Assembly (NCBI RefSeq): GCF_004366595.1
Contig: NZ_SORE01000003.1
Span: forward strand, 124,001-188,000
Length of the DNA stretch: 64,000 bases
Direction of reading: 5' to 3'
Source: Paraburkholderia rhizosphaerae
Lineage (GTDB): Bacteria > Pseudomonadota > Gammaproteobacteria > Burkholderiales > Burkholderiaceae
Shown piece after piece: positions 45,258 to 55,613 of the stretch (position 1 is its first letter; the number at the start of each line of letters is the position of its first letter). The notes beneath the pieces were generated by a model, which did not search any database, was not told the DNA's origin, and was given only the letters and a program-made list of their open reading frames with translations. Position numbers and translations under genes: made by a program.

Positions 45258-46358
45258 TTGAAGACCACTCAGCAACAACTGGAATTCACTGCACCGCGCG
45301 ACGACAATGCGCGGCTCGCCAACCTCTGCGGTCCGCTCGACGAAAACTTGCGGCAGATCGAACAGGCACTCGATGTGACGCTGCAACGCCGCGGCCATCG
45401 GATCAGCATCCGCGGGCGCGGCGCGAAGGTGGCGCTCACCGCGCTCGAAAACTTCTACAACAATGCGCGCGACCCGCTGTCGGTCGACGATATCCAGCTT
45501 GCGCTCGTCGAATCGCGTCATCCGGGCAATGGCACCCGCCCGATCCGCTCCCCGAACGGCGACGACGAACTGGACCCGCGCTTTCGCGGCGATCCGGACC
45601 ATCCGTTCGACGAACCCGCGCATGATGGCGCGGAGGAAGAGATCGAAGAGCATGGTCCGAAGCTGTACACGCGGCGCGCCGACCTGCGCGGCCGCACGCC
45701 CGCGCAGCGCGAATATCTGAAGCAGATCGTCTCGCACGATGTGACCTTCGGCGTCGGACCTGCCGGCACCGGCAAGACGTATCTCGCGGTCGCGTGCGCA
45801 GTCGACGCGCTCGAGCGCGACCAGGTGAAGCGCATCGTGCTGACGCGGCCCGCGGTCGAAGCCGGCGAGCGGCTCGGCTTCCTGCCGGGCGACCTCGCGC
45901 AGAAGGTGGACCCGTATTTGCGGCCGCTGTACGACGCGCTGTACGACCTGCTCGGCTTCGACAAGACTGCGAAGATGTTCGAACGGCAGATGATCGAGAT
46001 CGCGCCGCTTGCCTATATGCGCGGCCGCACGCTGAACCATGCGTTCATCATCCTCGACGAAGCGCAGAACACGACGCCCGAGCAGATGAAGATGTTCCTC
46101 ACGCGGATCGGCTTCGGCTCGAAGGCGGTGGTGACCGGCGATACGACGCAGATCGACTTGCCGCGCGGCCAGAAAAGCGGGCTGATCGAAGCGCAGCAGG
46201 TGCTGTCGAATGTGCGCGGTATTGCGCTCACGCGTTTTACCAGCGCGGACGTCGTGCGTCATCCGCTGGTTGCGCGGATTGTCGAAGCCTACGACGCGCA
46301 CTCGAAGCAGGAGGACAGCGCAGCGGACGCCAACGCTTCTCGCCGCTCGCCCGCATGA
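45258..46358 (+). CDS. PhoH-family ATPase (PhoL)
   Basis: 366-residue cytoplasmic PhoH-like NTPase. The N-terminal part is KH-like ([19 protein letters not shown]). The ATPase domain shows Walker [14 protein letters not shown] and Walker [12 protein letters not shown], with [17 protein letters not shown] downstream. An acidic linker (residues about 95-135) separates the parts. TTG at 45258 is the start because homologous proteins begin MKTTQ-like and no ATG fits. ybeY overlaps its stop by ATGA. PhoH-YbeY pairs act in RNA metabolism and ribosome maturation. Confidence 0.93.
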   Translation: MKTTQQQLEFTAPRDDNARLANLCGPLDENLRQIEQALDVTLQRRGHRISIRGRGAKVALTALENFYNNARDPLSVDDIQLALVESRHPGNGTRPIRSPNGDDELDPRFRGDPDHPFDEPAHDGAEEEIEEHGPKLYTRRADLRGRTPAQREYLKQIVSHDVTFGVGPAGTGKTYLAVACAVDALERDQVKRIVLTRPAVEAGERLGFLPGDLAQKVDPYLRPLYDALYDLLGFDKTAKMFERQMIEIAPLAYMRGRTLNHAFIILDEAQNTTPEQMKMFLTRIGFGSKAVVTGDTTQIDLPRGQKSGLIEAQQVLSNVRGIALTRFTSADVVRHPLVARIVEAYDAHSKQEDSAADANASRRSPA

Positions 46359-46816
46359 ACCGCGCGCCAAAACTGTCGTTGAATCTGCAATTCCCCGCCG
46401 CGAAGGCATGGCCCGAACACAAGGCCCTGCTGCCGCGCGCGAGTGTCGCAAGCTGGATCAAGGCCGCGCTTTTCGCCGACGCGCAACTGACCGTGCGCTT
46501 CGTCGATGCGGACGAAGGCCGCACGCTGAACCGCACGTACCGCGGCAAGGACTACGCGACCAACGTGCTGACTTTTGCGTATGCGGAATCGGAGGACGAT
46601 CCAGTCAGCGGCGATCTGATCCTGTGCTGTCCGGTCGTCGAAAAGGAAGCGGCCGAGCAGCGCAAACCGCTCGCCGCGCACTATGCGCATCTTTTGGTTC
46701 ACGGTACCCTGCATGCTCAGGGCTACGATCACGAGAACGACGCGGATGCGCAGGAAATGGAAGCCATCGAAACGCAGGTGCTGGCCGGCCTTGGTTTTCC
46801 TGATCCCTACCGGTAA
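46355..46816 (+). CDS. ybeY: Endoribonuclease YbeY
   Basis: 153-residue zinc-dependent endoribonuclease for 16S rRNA 3'-end maturation and 70S quality control. The metal site [11 protein letters not shown] (His-x3-His-x5-His) is intact, as are [19 protein letters not shown] and the catalytic arginine in the NRTYRGKD segment. The ATG overlaps the phoH stop codon (ATGA), so translation is coupled. Earlier in-frame starts lie inside phoH and are rejected. Confidence 0.95.
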   Translation: MNRAPKLSLNLQFPAAKAWPEHKALLPRASVASWIKAALFADAQLTVRFVDADEGRTLNRTYRGKDYATNVLTFAYAESEDDPVSGDLILCCPVVEKEAAEQRKPLAAHYAHLLVHGTLHAQGYDHENDADAQEMEAIETQVLAGLGFPDPYR

Positions 46817-46918
46817 AGCAAATACCGCCCGTTGCCGTCAATGCCGTGATGAACTGTCCAACCGCAGCGAGCCGCCGCTTATCCGATACCCGACGCGCCG
46901 CCTAACCTGCCACCGACC

Positions 46919-47668
46919 GTGACTGTCCGTCATCCCGACTCCGCACCGCCCAGCACGCATGACCGCCCCAGCTATCCGCCGGCGCTCGGCGAATCGCGGC
47001 TGCTGTCGGATGACGAATTGCGCGCATCGATCGATGACACGTTGGCCCGATGGGATCGCGCGACCGATCTGTGGCTGTTCGGCTATGGCTCGCTGATCTG
47101 GAACCCCGGTCTGCCGACCGCGGAAGCGATTCGCTCGCGTGTGCACGGCTACCACCGCGGCCTTTACCTGTGGTCGCGCGTGAACCGCGGCACGCCTGAG
47201 CAGCCGGGTCTCGTGCTCGCGCTCGACCGCGGCGGCTCGTGCAGCGGCATCGCGTTTCGCCTCGCCGCCGAAGGCGCGCAACCGCACCTCGAGGCGCTAT
47301 GGCGCCGTGAAATGGCGCTGGGCTCGTACCGGCCAGCGTGGCTGCCGTGCGTGCTCGCCGATGGCCGGCGCGTCGACGCGCTCGCGTTCGTGATGCGGCG
47401 CGACGTGCCGAGTTACACCGGCAAGCTGTCGGACGACGTGGTCCGCGCCGTGTTCGACTGCGCGTGTGGCCGGTACGGCACGACGCTCGACTATGTGAGC
47501 CGCACGGTCGACGCGCTGCGCAACAGCGGCATGCCCGACCGCTCGCTCGAAGCCTTGCTTGCGCGCTGCAAGCGCGAGGCAACGCCAGCCGCGCGCCAGC
47601 CCGACGCACGCGGCACAACCGGCGGGGAAACCATCGAACCGGCGCACAAGACAGGCACCGGCCGGTGA
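46919..47668 (+). CDS. ChaC-like gamma-glutamylcyclotransferase
   Basis: 249-residue cytoplasmic enzyme likely to cleave glutathione to 5-oxoproline and Cys-Gly. The family substrate loop is WLFGYGSLIWNPG, followed by RVHGYHRGLYLWS, RGTPEQPGLVLALDRGGSCSGIAFRL (region of the catalytic Glu) and GYRPAWLPC-type strands. About 40 N-terminal and 30 C-terminal residues are extra and low in complexity. It starts with GTG at 46919, about 100 bp after ybeY. A dedicated promoter is not evident. Confidence 0.9.
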   Translation: MTVRHPDSAPPSTHDRPSYPPALGESRLLSDDELRASIDDTLARWDRATDLWLFGYGSLIWNPGLPTAEAIRSRVHGYHRGLYLWSRVNRGTPEQPGLVLALDRGGSCSGIAFRLAAEGAQPHLEALWRREMALGSYRPAWLPCVLADGRRVDALAFVMRRDVPSYTGKLSDDVVRAVFDCACGRYGTTLDYVSRTVDALRNSGMPDRSLEALLARCKREATPAARQPDARGTTGGETIEPAHKTGTGR

Positions 47669-48001
47669 CAGCCACCACCTGACACGCACCGACTGCGCCG
47701 CAACGTCCCCTTACGTCACATTAAATATTCCCTGCTGTCCCGCTTTTACCCCGCTTTTGGCTGCTCTTACCCTTCACGCATCGCATTTATCCGTTACGAT
47801 GAAACCGTCGAATGCATCGCCACGCGCACACCGCTCCAGGCTTCGCCGCCGGTCGGACACCGCAGGCAACTGCGAACGTCCGTGCACAAACCCGCAACCG
47901 CCTGCCGCGAGCGCATGCACGGCGGGACACGGACCTGCCATGCGCGTGGTGTATCCTTAACACTCTGCAACAGCGCGCCGGGCCCAGCCGGGCGCACCAC
48001 C
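47669..48001. other. Intergenic region between chaC-like gene and corC
   Basis: 333 bp with no supported gene. A short AT-rich patch (TTAAATATTCC near 47719) is present; no convincing promoter, terminator hairpin or repeat was recognised. Confidence 0.5.
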
Positions 48002-48898
48002 ATGAACGACACGTATCCCAGTCGACGATCCACCAGCGACAAACCCGCCGAAAAACGCTCGCTGCTCGAGCGATTGACCGACTTCATCTCGCCCGAGCCT
48101 GACTCCCGCGGCGAACTCCTCGAAATCCTGCAGGACGCGCACGAGCGCAACCTGATCGACGCCGATTCGCTGTCGATGATCGAAGGCGTGTTCCAGGTGT
48201 CCGAACTCAGTGCGCGCGACATCATGGTGCCCCGCGCGCAAATGGACGCGATCAATATCGCGGACACGCCCGCTGATTTCATCCCGTTCATGCTGGAAAA
48301 AGCGCACTCGCGCTATCCGGTCTACGAAGGCAACCGCGACAACGTGATCGGCGTGCTGCTCGCGAAAGACCTGCTGCGCTACTACGCGGAGGAAGAATTC
48401 GACGTGCGCGGCATGCTGCGGCCCGCGGTGTTCATTCCGGAGTCGAAGCGCCTGAACGTGCTGCTGCATGACTTTCGCGTGAACCGCAATCACATTGCGA
48501 TCGTCGTCGACGAGTACGGTGGTGTCGCCGGGCTGATTACGATTGAAGACGTGCTCGAGCAGATCGTCGGCGACATCGAAGACGAATACGACTTCGACGA
48601 GGAAAGCGGCAATATCATCGCATCGCCGGATGGTCGCTACCGCGTGCGCGCGCTTACCGAGATCGAGCAGTTCAACGAAGAATTCGACACGCATTTTTCC
48701 GACGAAGAAGTCGATACGATCGGCGGCCTCGTCACGCACCACTTCGGGCGTGTGCCGCATCGCGGCGAGAAAGTGCGCCTCGGCGACCTGATCTTCGAAG
48801 TGCTGCGCGCCGACGCGCGGCAAATCCACATGCTGCTGGTGCGCAAGGACCCGCTCGCGGGCCAGCGCGAACGCGACGCCCAGCACGTGCAGACCTGA
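48002..48898 (+). CDS. corC: CorC/HlyC-family protein with CBS domains
   Basis: 298-residue cytoplasmic protein: an N-terminal segment RSLLERLTDFISPEPDSRGELLEIL, a CBS pair (about 65-190; DIMVPRAQMDAI, SRYPVYEGNRDNVIGVLLAKDLL, AIVVDEYGGVAGLITIEDVLEQIVGDIEDEYD) and a CorC_HlyC transporter-associated domain (about 205-285). It is implicated in Mg2+/Co2+ homeostasis and often lies directly upstream of lnt, as here (105 bp). I start at the ATG at 48002 (MNDTYPSRR); the upstream frame is not protein-like. Confidence 0.94.
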   Translation: MNDTYPSRRSTSDKPAEKRSLLERLTDFISPEPDSRGELLEILQDAHERNLIDADSLSMIEGVFQVSELSARDIMVPRAQMDAINIADTPADFIPFMLEKAHSRYPVYEGNRDNVIGVLLAKDLLRYYAEEEFDVRGMLRPAVFIPESKRLNVLLHDFRVNRNHIAIVVDEYGGVAGLITIEDVLEQIVGDIEDEYDFDEESGNIIASPDGRYRVRALTEIEQFNEEFDTHFSDEEVDTIGGLVTHHFGRVPHRGEKVRLGDLIFEVLRADARQIHMLLVRKDPLAGQRERDAQHVQT

Positions 48899-49003
48899 TT
48901 GTCCCGTTCGCTTTGCCTGTCGAACGCAACCTACGCAACCCCACGCAACCGCGCGCGCCATTCAACCGCAGCCGAACGCAAAGAACCGAACGAAAGTAGA
49001 ACG

Positions 49004-50758
49004 ATGGCCGACCCGATTTCTTCCCGTCTGCGCCGCGGCGTGACGCCCGACGAAGCCGCAGCGGGCGGCCGCACATTACCACGTTGGCACTATCTTGCGG
49101 CGCTCGCCGCGGGGGCGTTCAATACGCTGTCGTTTGCGCCGACGCCGCATGGCGGCTGGCTCGGTCTCGCGATCTTCGTTTTTTTCTATGCCTGGCTCAC
49201 GCGCGCGACCGGCTGGAAGAGCGCCGCGCTGACTGGCTTCGCATTCGGCTTCGGCAACTTCGTGACGGGTGTCTGGTGGTTGTATGTGAGCATGCACGAC
49301 TACGGCGGCATGCCCGCGCCGCTCGCGGGTGCCGCGCTTGTGTTGTTCTCGATGTATCTCGCGTTGTATCCGGCCTTCGCGGCCGGCGTGTGGTCGTTTT
49401 GCGCGGGACATGCGCGCAACGGCAAAGCCGACGACACGCCATTCTCGCCGACCTGGCACGGCGCATTCGCATTCGCCAGCGCATGGGCGCTCGGCGAATG
49501 GCTGCGCGGCACCGTATTCACCGGCTTTCCGTGGCTTGCGAGCGGGTATGCGCAAGTGGACGGGCCGTTTGCCGGCTTTGCGCCGCTTGCGGGTGTGTAC
49601 GGCGTCGGCTGGGTGCTCGCACTGACGGCCGCGCTGATCGCGCAGGCGTTGCTGCGTGCGTTCGGCAAAAGCAGTGCGACGGCCGCCGGCGGTGCCAGCG
49701 GCGCACGCGGAACCCGTCAGTCGAGCATTGCCCGCAGCGCGGCGCCGGCCATCATCGCCGTTGCGCTGATCGCCGCAGGCCTGCTGCTGCCGCTTGTGTC
49801 GTGGACGCAGCCTGCGAACGCCACGCTCAATGTCCGGCTGCTGCAAGGCAACGTGAAGCAGGAGATGAAATTCGAACAGGCGGGGGTGAACGCGGCGATC
49901 AACGAGTATCAGCAAATGATCACCGCAAAGCCCGCGGATCTGATCGTCACGCCGGAAACCGCGATTCCGGTGCTCGCGCAGGACGTGCCGAACGCGTTCG
50001 CAGTCGCGATTCGTCAGTTCGCCGATTCGACCGGCACGTCGATCCTGTTTGGTGCGATCGGCGGTGAGATCACGCCGGAAGGCCGCGTCGTCAACTATAC
50101 GAATAGCCTGTTCGGCATCACGCCGAATACGAACAACGTGTATCGCTACGACAAACATCATCTGGTGCCGTTCGGCGAATTCGTGCCATGGGGCTTTCGC
50201 TGGTTCGTCAATTTGATGAGCATTCCACTTGGCGACTTTGCGCGAGGTGCGCCGGTGCAAAAGCCATTTACCGTGCATAACCAGCCGGTGTCGGTCGATA
50301 TCTGCTACGAAGACATCTTCGGCGAAGAGATCGCGCGCACGGTACGCGAGAACGCAACGCCGGCCGGCGTGCTGATCAACTCGACCAACCTCGCGTGGTT
50401 CGGCAATACGATTGCGCTCGACCAGCATCTGCAGATCGCGCGGATGCGTTCGCTCGAAACCGGCCGGCCGATGCTGCGCGCGACCAACACCGGCACGACG
50501 GCCGCGATTGATGCACGCGGCAATGTGATCGCGCGGCTGCCGCCGTTCACACAAGGCTCGCTCGATGTAACGATCCAGGGCACGACGGGCAACACGCCGT
50601 ACGTGACGAGCGGCAATAACACTGTGCTTGCGGTGTCGCTGTTGCTGCTCGCGTTCGGCTTTGCGTTTGGTCCGTCGCGCGTGGACCGGAACGGCAGGAA
50701 AGCAGCCGGGGACGCGAAGCACGCCGATCAGAATAGCAACGGCGACTCGGTGCGATGA
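49004..50758 (+). CDS. lnt: Apolipoprotein N-acyltransferase
   Basis: 584-residue inner-membrane enzyme that adds the third acyl chain to lipoproteins. There are about seven membrane segments in the first 280 residues and near the C-terminus, surrounding a nitrilase-like periplasmic domain (about 280-520). The catalytic triad is visible: Glu in TPETAIP, Lys in YDKHHLVPFGEFVP and Cys in DICYEDIFGEE. The ATG at 49004 starts MADPISSRL; upstream in-frame codons are rejected. It partners corC. Confidence 0.96.
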   Translation: MADPISSRLRRGVTPDEAAAGGRTLPRWHYLAALAAGAFNTLSFAPTPHGGWLGLAIFVFFYAWLTRATGWKSAALTGFAFGFGNFVTGVWWLYVSMHDYGGMPAPLAGAALVLFSMYLALYPAFAAGVWSFCAGHARNGKADDTPFSPTWHGAFAFASAWALGEWLRGTVFTGFPWLASGYAQVDGPFAGFAPLAGVYGVGWVLALTAALIAQALLRAFGKSSATAAGGASGARGTRQSSIARSAAPAIIAVALIAAGLLLPLVSWTQPANATLNVRLLQGNVKQEMKFEQAGVNAAINEYQQMITAKPADLIVTPETAIPVLAQDVPNAFAVAIRQFADSTGTSILFGAIGGEITPEGRVVNYTNSLFGITPNTNNVYRYDKHHLVPFGEFVPWGFRWFVNLMSIPLGDFARGAPVQKPFTVHNQPVSVDICYEDIFGEEIARTVRENATPAGVLINSTNLAWFGNTIALDQHLQIARMRSLETGRPMLRATNTGTTAAIDARGNVIARLPPFTQGSLDVTIQGTTGNTPYVTSGNNTVLAVSLLLLAFGFAFGPSRVDRNGRKAAGDAKHADQNSNGDSVR

Positions 50759-51055
50759 ACGGTGAGCTAGCGGTGAACTGAGCCCGAACCAAACGGTGAG
50801 CTGCGTGGTGAAATAAGCGCGATCTGCGCGGAGAACCGAACACCAACCGGTGCGACCGGCAGCGCATGAACCGGACACAAACCGCATAGCCGCCTCCGCG
50901 AGCCCCGCCGAACCTCTCAACCCAACCGCAATCCGGTAAAATTCACGCTTTTAGCACCGGGCCGCGCGACGACCCACCGCCCCGACCGGCGCGATGCAGC
51001 GGTCGTCCCGCGGCGATTCACACGCGCGCCGCACTTCCCGCCGGAAAGGCACTTC

Positions 51056-52063
51056 ATGCTCACGTTTCAGCAAATCATCCTGACGCTGCAGTCCTACTGG
51101 GACAAGCAGGGTTGCGCGCTGCTCCAGCCGATCGACATGGAAGTCGGCGCGGGCACCTCGCACGTCCATACGTTCCTTCGCGCAATCGGCCCAGAGCCGT
51201 GGCGGGCCGCCTATGTGCAGCCGTCGCGCCGCCCGAAGGACGGCCGCTATGGCGAGAACCCGAACCGCCTGCAGCACTACTACCAGTACCAGGTCGTGTT
51301 GAAGCCGGCACCCGAAGACATCCTCGATCTTTACCTCGGCTCGCTCGAAGCACTCGGCTTCGATCTGAAGCAAAACGATGTGCGCTTCGTCGAGGACGAC
51401 TGGGAGAATCCGACGTTAGGCGCATGGGGTCTCGGCTGGGAAGTGTGGTTAAACGGCATGGAAGTCACGCAGTTCACGTACTTCCAGCAGGTTGGCGGCC
51501 TCGACTGCAAACCGGTGCTCGGCGAAATCACCTACGGGCTCGAGCGTCTCGCGATGTATCTGCAAAAGGTCGAGAACGTCTACGACCTGACCTGGACCGA
51601 GTGGGAAGAACAAGGTCCGAACGGCCCGGCACTGCGTCGCCTCACCTATGGCGACGTGTATCACCAGAACGAAGTCGAACAGTCGACGTATAACTTCGAA
51701 CACGCGAACGTCGAACTGCTGTTCACGTTCTTCAACAGCTACGAAAGCGAAGCGAAGCGGATGATCGAAGCGCAGGTGCCGCTGCCCGCGTACGAACTGG
51801 TGCTGAAGGCCGCGCATACGTTCAACCTGCTCGATGCGCGCGGCGCGATCTCGGTCACCGAGCGCGCGGCGTATATCGGTCGCATCCGCAATCTGTCGCG
51901 CTTCGTCGCGCAGGCTTACTACGAATCGCGCGAGAAGCTCGGTTTCCCGATGCTCGGCGATCCAGTGCACGCGGTACCCGGTCTCGAAACCGACGAACAG
52001 GAAGCCGCGAAGCCCGCATGGGCGCCGCCGCTGAAAATCGAGCCGAGCTTCGACAAAGAATGA
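51056..52063 (+). CDS. glyQ: Glycyl-tRNA synthetase alpha subunit
   Basis: 335 residues, slightly longer than E. coli GlyQ (303) by a C-terminal tail. Blocks include [31 protein letters not shown], the class II motifs with [52 protein letters not shown] and [14 protein letters not shown]. With GlyS it forms the alpha2beta2 enzyme that charges tRNA-Gly. glyS follows directly. About 300 bp separate it from lnt, with a TAAAAT hexamer near 50934 as a possible -10 element. Confidence 0.98.
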   Translation: MLTFQQIILTLQSYWDKQGCALLQPIDMEVGAGTSHVHTFLRAIGPEPWRAAYVQPSRRPKDGRYGENPNRLQHYYQYQVVLKPAPEDILDLYLGSLEALGFDLKQNDVRFVEDDWENPTLGAWGLGWEVWLNGMEVTQFTYFQQVGGLDCKPVLGEITYGLERLAMYLQKVENVYDLTWTEWEEQGPNGPALRRLTYGDVYHQNEVEQSTYNFEHANVELLFTFFNSYESEAKRMIEAQVPLPAYELVLKAAHTFNLLDARGAISVTERAAYIGRIRNLSRFVAQAYYESREKLGFPMLGDPVHAVPGLETDEQEAAKPAWAPPLKIEPSFDKE

Positions 52064-52077
52064 CGAGACAAGAACAC

Positions 52078-54189
52078 ATGACGCACTCCCATCACGCCAC
52101 CCTGCTCGTCGAGTTGCTCACCGAAGAGCTCCCGCCGAAAGCGCTCGCGCGCCTCGGCGATGCCTTCGCCGAAGGCATTGCGCAGCGCCTCGCGGCGCGC
52201 GATCTGATCGACGGCGAACTGTCGTTCGAACGCCATGCGACGCCACGGCGCCTCGCGGTCACCATCAACAACGTGCGCGCGGTCGCGCCGGAAAAACACG
52301 TGCGCGAAAAAGTGCTGCCGGTGTCGGTCGCGCTCGATGCGAACGGCCAGCCCACCGCGCCGCTGGCGAAGAAGCTCGCCGCGCTCGGCTTCCCGGACTT
52401 CTCCGTGAGCAATCTTGAACGCGCATCGGACGGCAAGGCCGAGGCGTTCTTCCTGCGTTATGCAGCGCCCGGCGCGACGCTCGCCGAAGGCCTGCAGACC
52501 GCGCTCGACGAAACGCTGGCGAAGCTGCCCATTCCGAAGGTGATGACCTATCAGCGCCCGGACGGCACCAACGTGCAGTTCGTGCGCCCCGTGCATCGGC
52601 TCACGGTGCTGCACGAAGACCAGATCGTGCCGGTCAGCGCATTCGGCATCGATGCGGACGACACCACGCTCGGCCATCGATTCCTGTCCGAAGGCTTCGT
52701 ACAGATCCAGCATGCGGACGCGTATGCGCAAACCCTGCGCGACAGGGGCCATGTGATCGCGCACTTCGCGGACCGCAAGAACGTGATTCGCTCGCATCTG
52801 CTCGCGCACGCGAACGGCGACCAGGTGGTGATGCCCGATGCGCTGCTCGACGAAGTGACGTCGCTGGTCGAATGGCCGGTTGTCTATGCATGCCGCTTCG
52901 AGGATGAATTCCTGCAGGTGCCGCAGGAATGCCTGATCCTCACGATGCAAACGAACCAGAAGTATTTCGCGCTCACCGATGCCAACGGCAAGCTGCGCTC
53001 GCGCTTTCTGATTGTCTCGAACATCGAGACCGACACGCCGGACGACATTATCGAAGGCAATGAGCGCGTGGTGCGCCCGCGTCTGGCTGACGCGAAGTTC
53101 TTTTTCGAACAGGACAAGAAAAAGCCGCTCGCGGACCGCGTGCCTCTGCTGGCGAACGTCGTGTATCACAACAAGCTCGGCAGCGCGCTGCAGCGGGTTG
53201 AGCGCATCGAAGCACTCGCCGGTGAGATCGCCGCGCTGACGGGCGGCGACGTCGCGCTCGCGAAGCGCGCCGCGCGCCTCGCGAAAGCCGACCTGCTCAC
53301 TGACATGGTCGGCGAGTTCCCCGAGCTGCAGGGCACGATGGGCACCTACTATGCGCGCCACGACGGCGAGCCCGAAGATGTCGCGCTCGCGTGTTCCGAG
53401 CACTACCAGCCGCGCTTCTCAGGCGACGCGCTGCCCGCGACCGCGACCGGCACGACGGTTGCCCTCGCGGACAAGCTCGAAACGCTAGTCGGCATCTGGG
53501 GCATCGGGCTGCACCCGACCGGAGAGAAAGACCCGTTCGCACTGCGTCGCCATGCGCTGGGCGTACTGCGCATTCTGATTGAAAAGCAGTTGCCGGTCGA
53601 TCTGGTCGAATTGCTGCGCGCCGCGTACAGACAGTTCGCCGCGATCCCGAACGTCGCCGATTCGACGGCCGCGCTGTACGAGTTCTTTATGGACCGCTTG
53701 CGCGGCCTGCTGCGCGAGCGCGGCTACGGCATCGGTGAGATCGATGCGGTGCTCGCGCTCGGTCCCACGCGCCTTGACGACATCGTCGCCCGTCTCGATG
53801 CGGTGCGTGAATTCGCGGCGCTGGCTGAAGCAGCATCGCTGGCCGCGGCCAACAAGCGGATCTCGAACATCCTGAAAAAATCCGAGGGCATCGCGGCCAA
53901 CGGCGCCGACGCGGTCGTGCAAGCGGCGCTGCTGGTCGAAAGCGCTGAAAAGGCGCTGCACGCGCAGCTCGAACAGGTTACGCCGCGCGTGCAGTCGCAG
54001 CTCGCGCAGCGCAAGTACACAGGTGCGCTGTCCGCACTTGCGGCGCTGCGCGAACCGGTCGACACATTCTTCAACGACGTGATGGTCAACGCGGAAGATC
54101 CTGCATTGCGAGCAAACCGTCTGGCTCTGCTCGGCGCGCTGCATCAGCAGATGAACTGCGTCGCCGACATTTCGCGGCTCGCCGCCTGA
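52078..54189 (+). CDS. glyS: Glycyl-tRNA synthetase beta subunit
   Basis: 703-residue beta subunit for tRNA recognition and complex formation. It starts [20 protein letters not shown], contains [23 protein letters not shown] blocks, [47 protein letters not shown] and a C-terminal anticodon-binding region with [23 protein letters not shown] chose the ATG at 52078 ([12 protein letters not shown]); an ATG at 52060 overlapping the glyQ stop is the alternative and would add six residues. Confidence 0.97.
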   Translation: MTHSHHATLLVELLTEELPPKALARLGDAFAEGIAQRLAARDLIDGELSFERHATPRRLAVTINNVRAVAPEKHVREKVLPVSVALDANGQPTAPLAKKLAALGFPDFSVSNLERASDGKAEAFFLRYAAPGATLAEGLQTALDETLAKLPIPKVMTYQRPDGTNVQFVRPVHRLTVLHEDQIVPVSAFGIDADDTTLGHRFLSEGFVQIQHADAYAQTLRDRGHVIAHFADRKNVIRSHLLAHANGDQVVMPDALLDEVTSLVEWPVVYACRFEDEFLQVPQECLILTMQTNQKYFALTDANGKLRSRFLIVSNIETDTPDDIIEGNERVVRPRLADAKFFFEQDKKKPLADRVPLLANVVYHNKLGSALQRVERIEALAGEIAALTGGDVALAKRAARLAKADLLTDMVGEFPELQGTMGTYYARHDGEPEDVALACSEHYQPRFSGDALPATATGTTVALADKLETLVGIWGIGLHPTGEKDPFALRRHALGVLRILIEKQLPVDLVELLRAAYRQFAAIPNVADSTAALYEFFMDRLRGLLRERGYGIGEIDAVLALGPTRLDDIVARLDAVREFAALAEAASLAAANKRISNILKKSEGIAANGADAVVQAALLVESAEKALHAQLEQVTPRVQSQLAQRKYTGALSALAALREPVDTFFNDVMVNAEDPALRANRLALLGALHQQMNCVADISRLAA

Positions 54190-54200
54190 GCGCCCACGCC

Positions 54201-54758
54201 ATGGCTAGCGCAAAGAAACTGGTGGTGCTGGACCGCGACGGCGTGATCAACGTCGATTCAGACGCGTTTATCAAGTCGCCGGATGAATGGGTCGCGCTGC
54301 CCGGCAGTCTCGAGGCGATCGCACGACTCAATCAGGCCGGCTACCGCGTCGCGATCGCGACGAACCAGTCCGGTATCGGGCGCGGTCTGTTCGACATGGC
54401 CGCACTCAACGCGATGCACGAGAAGATGCACCGGATGGCCGCGACGGTCGGCGCGCGCATCGACACGATCTTCTTCTGTCCGCATACGGCCGAAGATCAA
54501 TGCGAATGCCGCAAACCGAAGCCCGGCATGCTGAAGATGATCGCCGAGCGCTACGACGTCGAGCCGAAGGGCACGCCCGCGGTCGGCGATTCGCTGCGCG
54601 ACCTGCAAGCGGCCGCCGCGCTCGGTTTTACGCCGCATCTCGTGCTGACCGGTAAAGGCCGCGACACCTTGGCCGCGGGCGGCCTTCCCGAAGGCACGCG
54701 CGTGCACGACGACCTGCGCGCGTTCGCCCTCGACTACCTTGCCGAAGAACAGGAGTGA
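54201..54758 (+). CDS. gmhB: D-glycero-beta-D-manno-heptose-1,7-bisphosphate 7-phosphatase
   Basis: 185-residue HAD phosphatase of the ADP-heptose pathway for lipopolysaccharide inner core. Motif I is VLDRDGVINVDSD, motif II ATNQSGIGRG, and the zinc-binding cysteines/histidine are in CPHTAEDQCECRKPKPGM. Motif IV is VGDSLRDLQAA. It lies 11 bp after glyS and 40 bp before plsC, in the same operon. Confidence 0.95.
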   Translation: MASAKKLVVLDRDGVINVDSDAFIKSPDEWVALPGSLEAIARLNQAGYRVAIATNQSGIGRGLFDMAALNAMHEKMHRMAATVGARIDTIFFCPHTAEDQCECRKPKPGMLKMIAERYDVEPKGTPAVGDSLRDLQAAAALGFTPHLVLTGKGRDTLAAGGLPEGTRVHDDLRAFALDYLAEEQE

Positions 54759-54798
54759 TGCGCACACGGCGCATCATCCATACTCGTTGAATTGACCG

Positions 54799-55557
54799 AT
54801 GCGCTTTATACGCTCTTTGTTGCTGTTCGTCTTCTTCATCGTCTTCACGGCGCCGTACGCGACCGCGTGCTTCATCGCGTTTCCGTTCATGCATGCGGAC
54901 CGGCGCTACTGGATGGCGGTCGGCTGGTGCCGCACGGTGGTCGCGGTGCTGCGCGGCGTCGGCGGCATCCGCTATACGGTGCAAGGCAGGGAGAACCTGC
55001 CGGACGGCCCCGCGGTGCTGCTGTCGAAGCATCAGTCCGCGTGGGAAACCATCGCGTTTCCCGCGCTGATGCCGCGGCCGCTGTGCTATGTGTTCAAGCG
55101 CGAATTGCTGTACGTGCCGTTCTTCGGCTGGGCGCTTGGCATGCTGAAGATGGTCCACATCAATCGCAAGGAAGGAAAGCATGCTTTCGTATCGGTGACG
55201 AAGCAGGGCAAGCACCGGATGGAAGAAGGCGCGTGGGTCATCATGTTTCCCGAAGGCACGCGCACGCCGACCGGCAAGCAAGGCAAGTACAAAACCGGCG
55301 GCGCGCGTTTCGCAGTCGCAGCGGGCGCGCCGGTCGTGCCGATCGCCCATAACGCGGGACGTGTGTGGCCTCGCAACTCGTTTATCAAATATCCGGGTAT
55401 AGTCACGGTGTCGATTGGCAAGCCGATCGACACGCGCGGGCTCACGCCCGATGAAGTGAACATGCGCGTCGAAACATGGATCGAAGCCGAGATGCGCCGC
55501 ATCGATCCTGCCGCTTATGGCGCCGGGCACAATGCGCCTGCCGCCGCGCAAATCTGA
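54799..55557 (+). CDS. plsC: 1-acyl-sn-glycerol-3-phosphate acyltransferase
   Basis: 252-residue membrane-associated enzyme that makes phosphatidic acid. An N-terminal membrane segment (RSLLLFVFFIVFTAPYATACFIAF) is followed by the acyltransferase blocks SKHQSAWETIAFPAL (His-x4-Glu), LGMLKMVHINR, MFPEGTRTPTG (EGTR) and APVVPIAHNAG. The catalytic His-x4-Asp motif has Glu in place of Asp, which is usual for this beta-proteobacterial branch. The start is MRFIRSLLL. Confidence 0.95.
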   Translation: MRFIRSLLLFVFFIVFTAPYATACFIAFPFMHADRRYWMAVGWCRTVVAVLRGVGGIRYTVQGRENLPDGPAVLLSKHQSAWETIAFPALMPRPLCYVFKRELLYVPFFGWALGMLKMVHINRKEGKHAFVSVTKQGKHRMEEGAWVIMFPEGTRTPTGKQGKYKTGGARFAVAAGAPVVPIAHNAGRVWPRNSFIKYPGIVTVSIGKPIDTRGLTPDEVNMRVETWIEAEMRRIDPAAYGAGHNAPAAAQI

Positions 55558-55613
55558 CGCGTGCACGCCGCCTCTTCATCATCGAGACGGCGTATTAGCG
55601 TGAAGCGAGTCCG

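Noticed and set aside
43686..46451. 921-residue minus-strand open frame opposite miaB and phoH
   Set aside because: Composition is Arg/Ala/His-rich shadow sequence typical of GC-rich DNA; miaB and phoH on the plus strand are unambiguous.
50759..50830. Repeated ACGGTGAGCT-like strings after lnt
   Set aside because: Only two short imperfect copies in non-coding sequence; no array spacing or symmetry to support a functional element.
49076..50920. 614-residue minus-strand open frame opposite lnt
   Set aside because: No family motifs, and lnt has a complete catalytic triad on the other strand.
55029..55052. Glu instead of Asp in the PlsC His-x4-Asp motif
   Set aside because: KHQSAWE is, as far as I recall, normal for PlsC in this branch of proteobacteria, so it is not evidence of inactivation.
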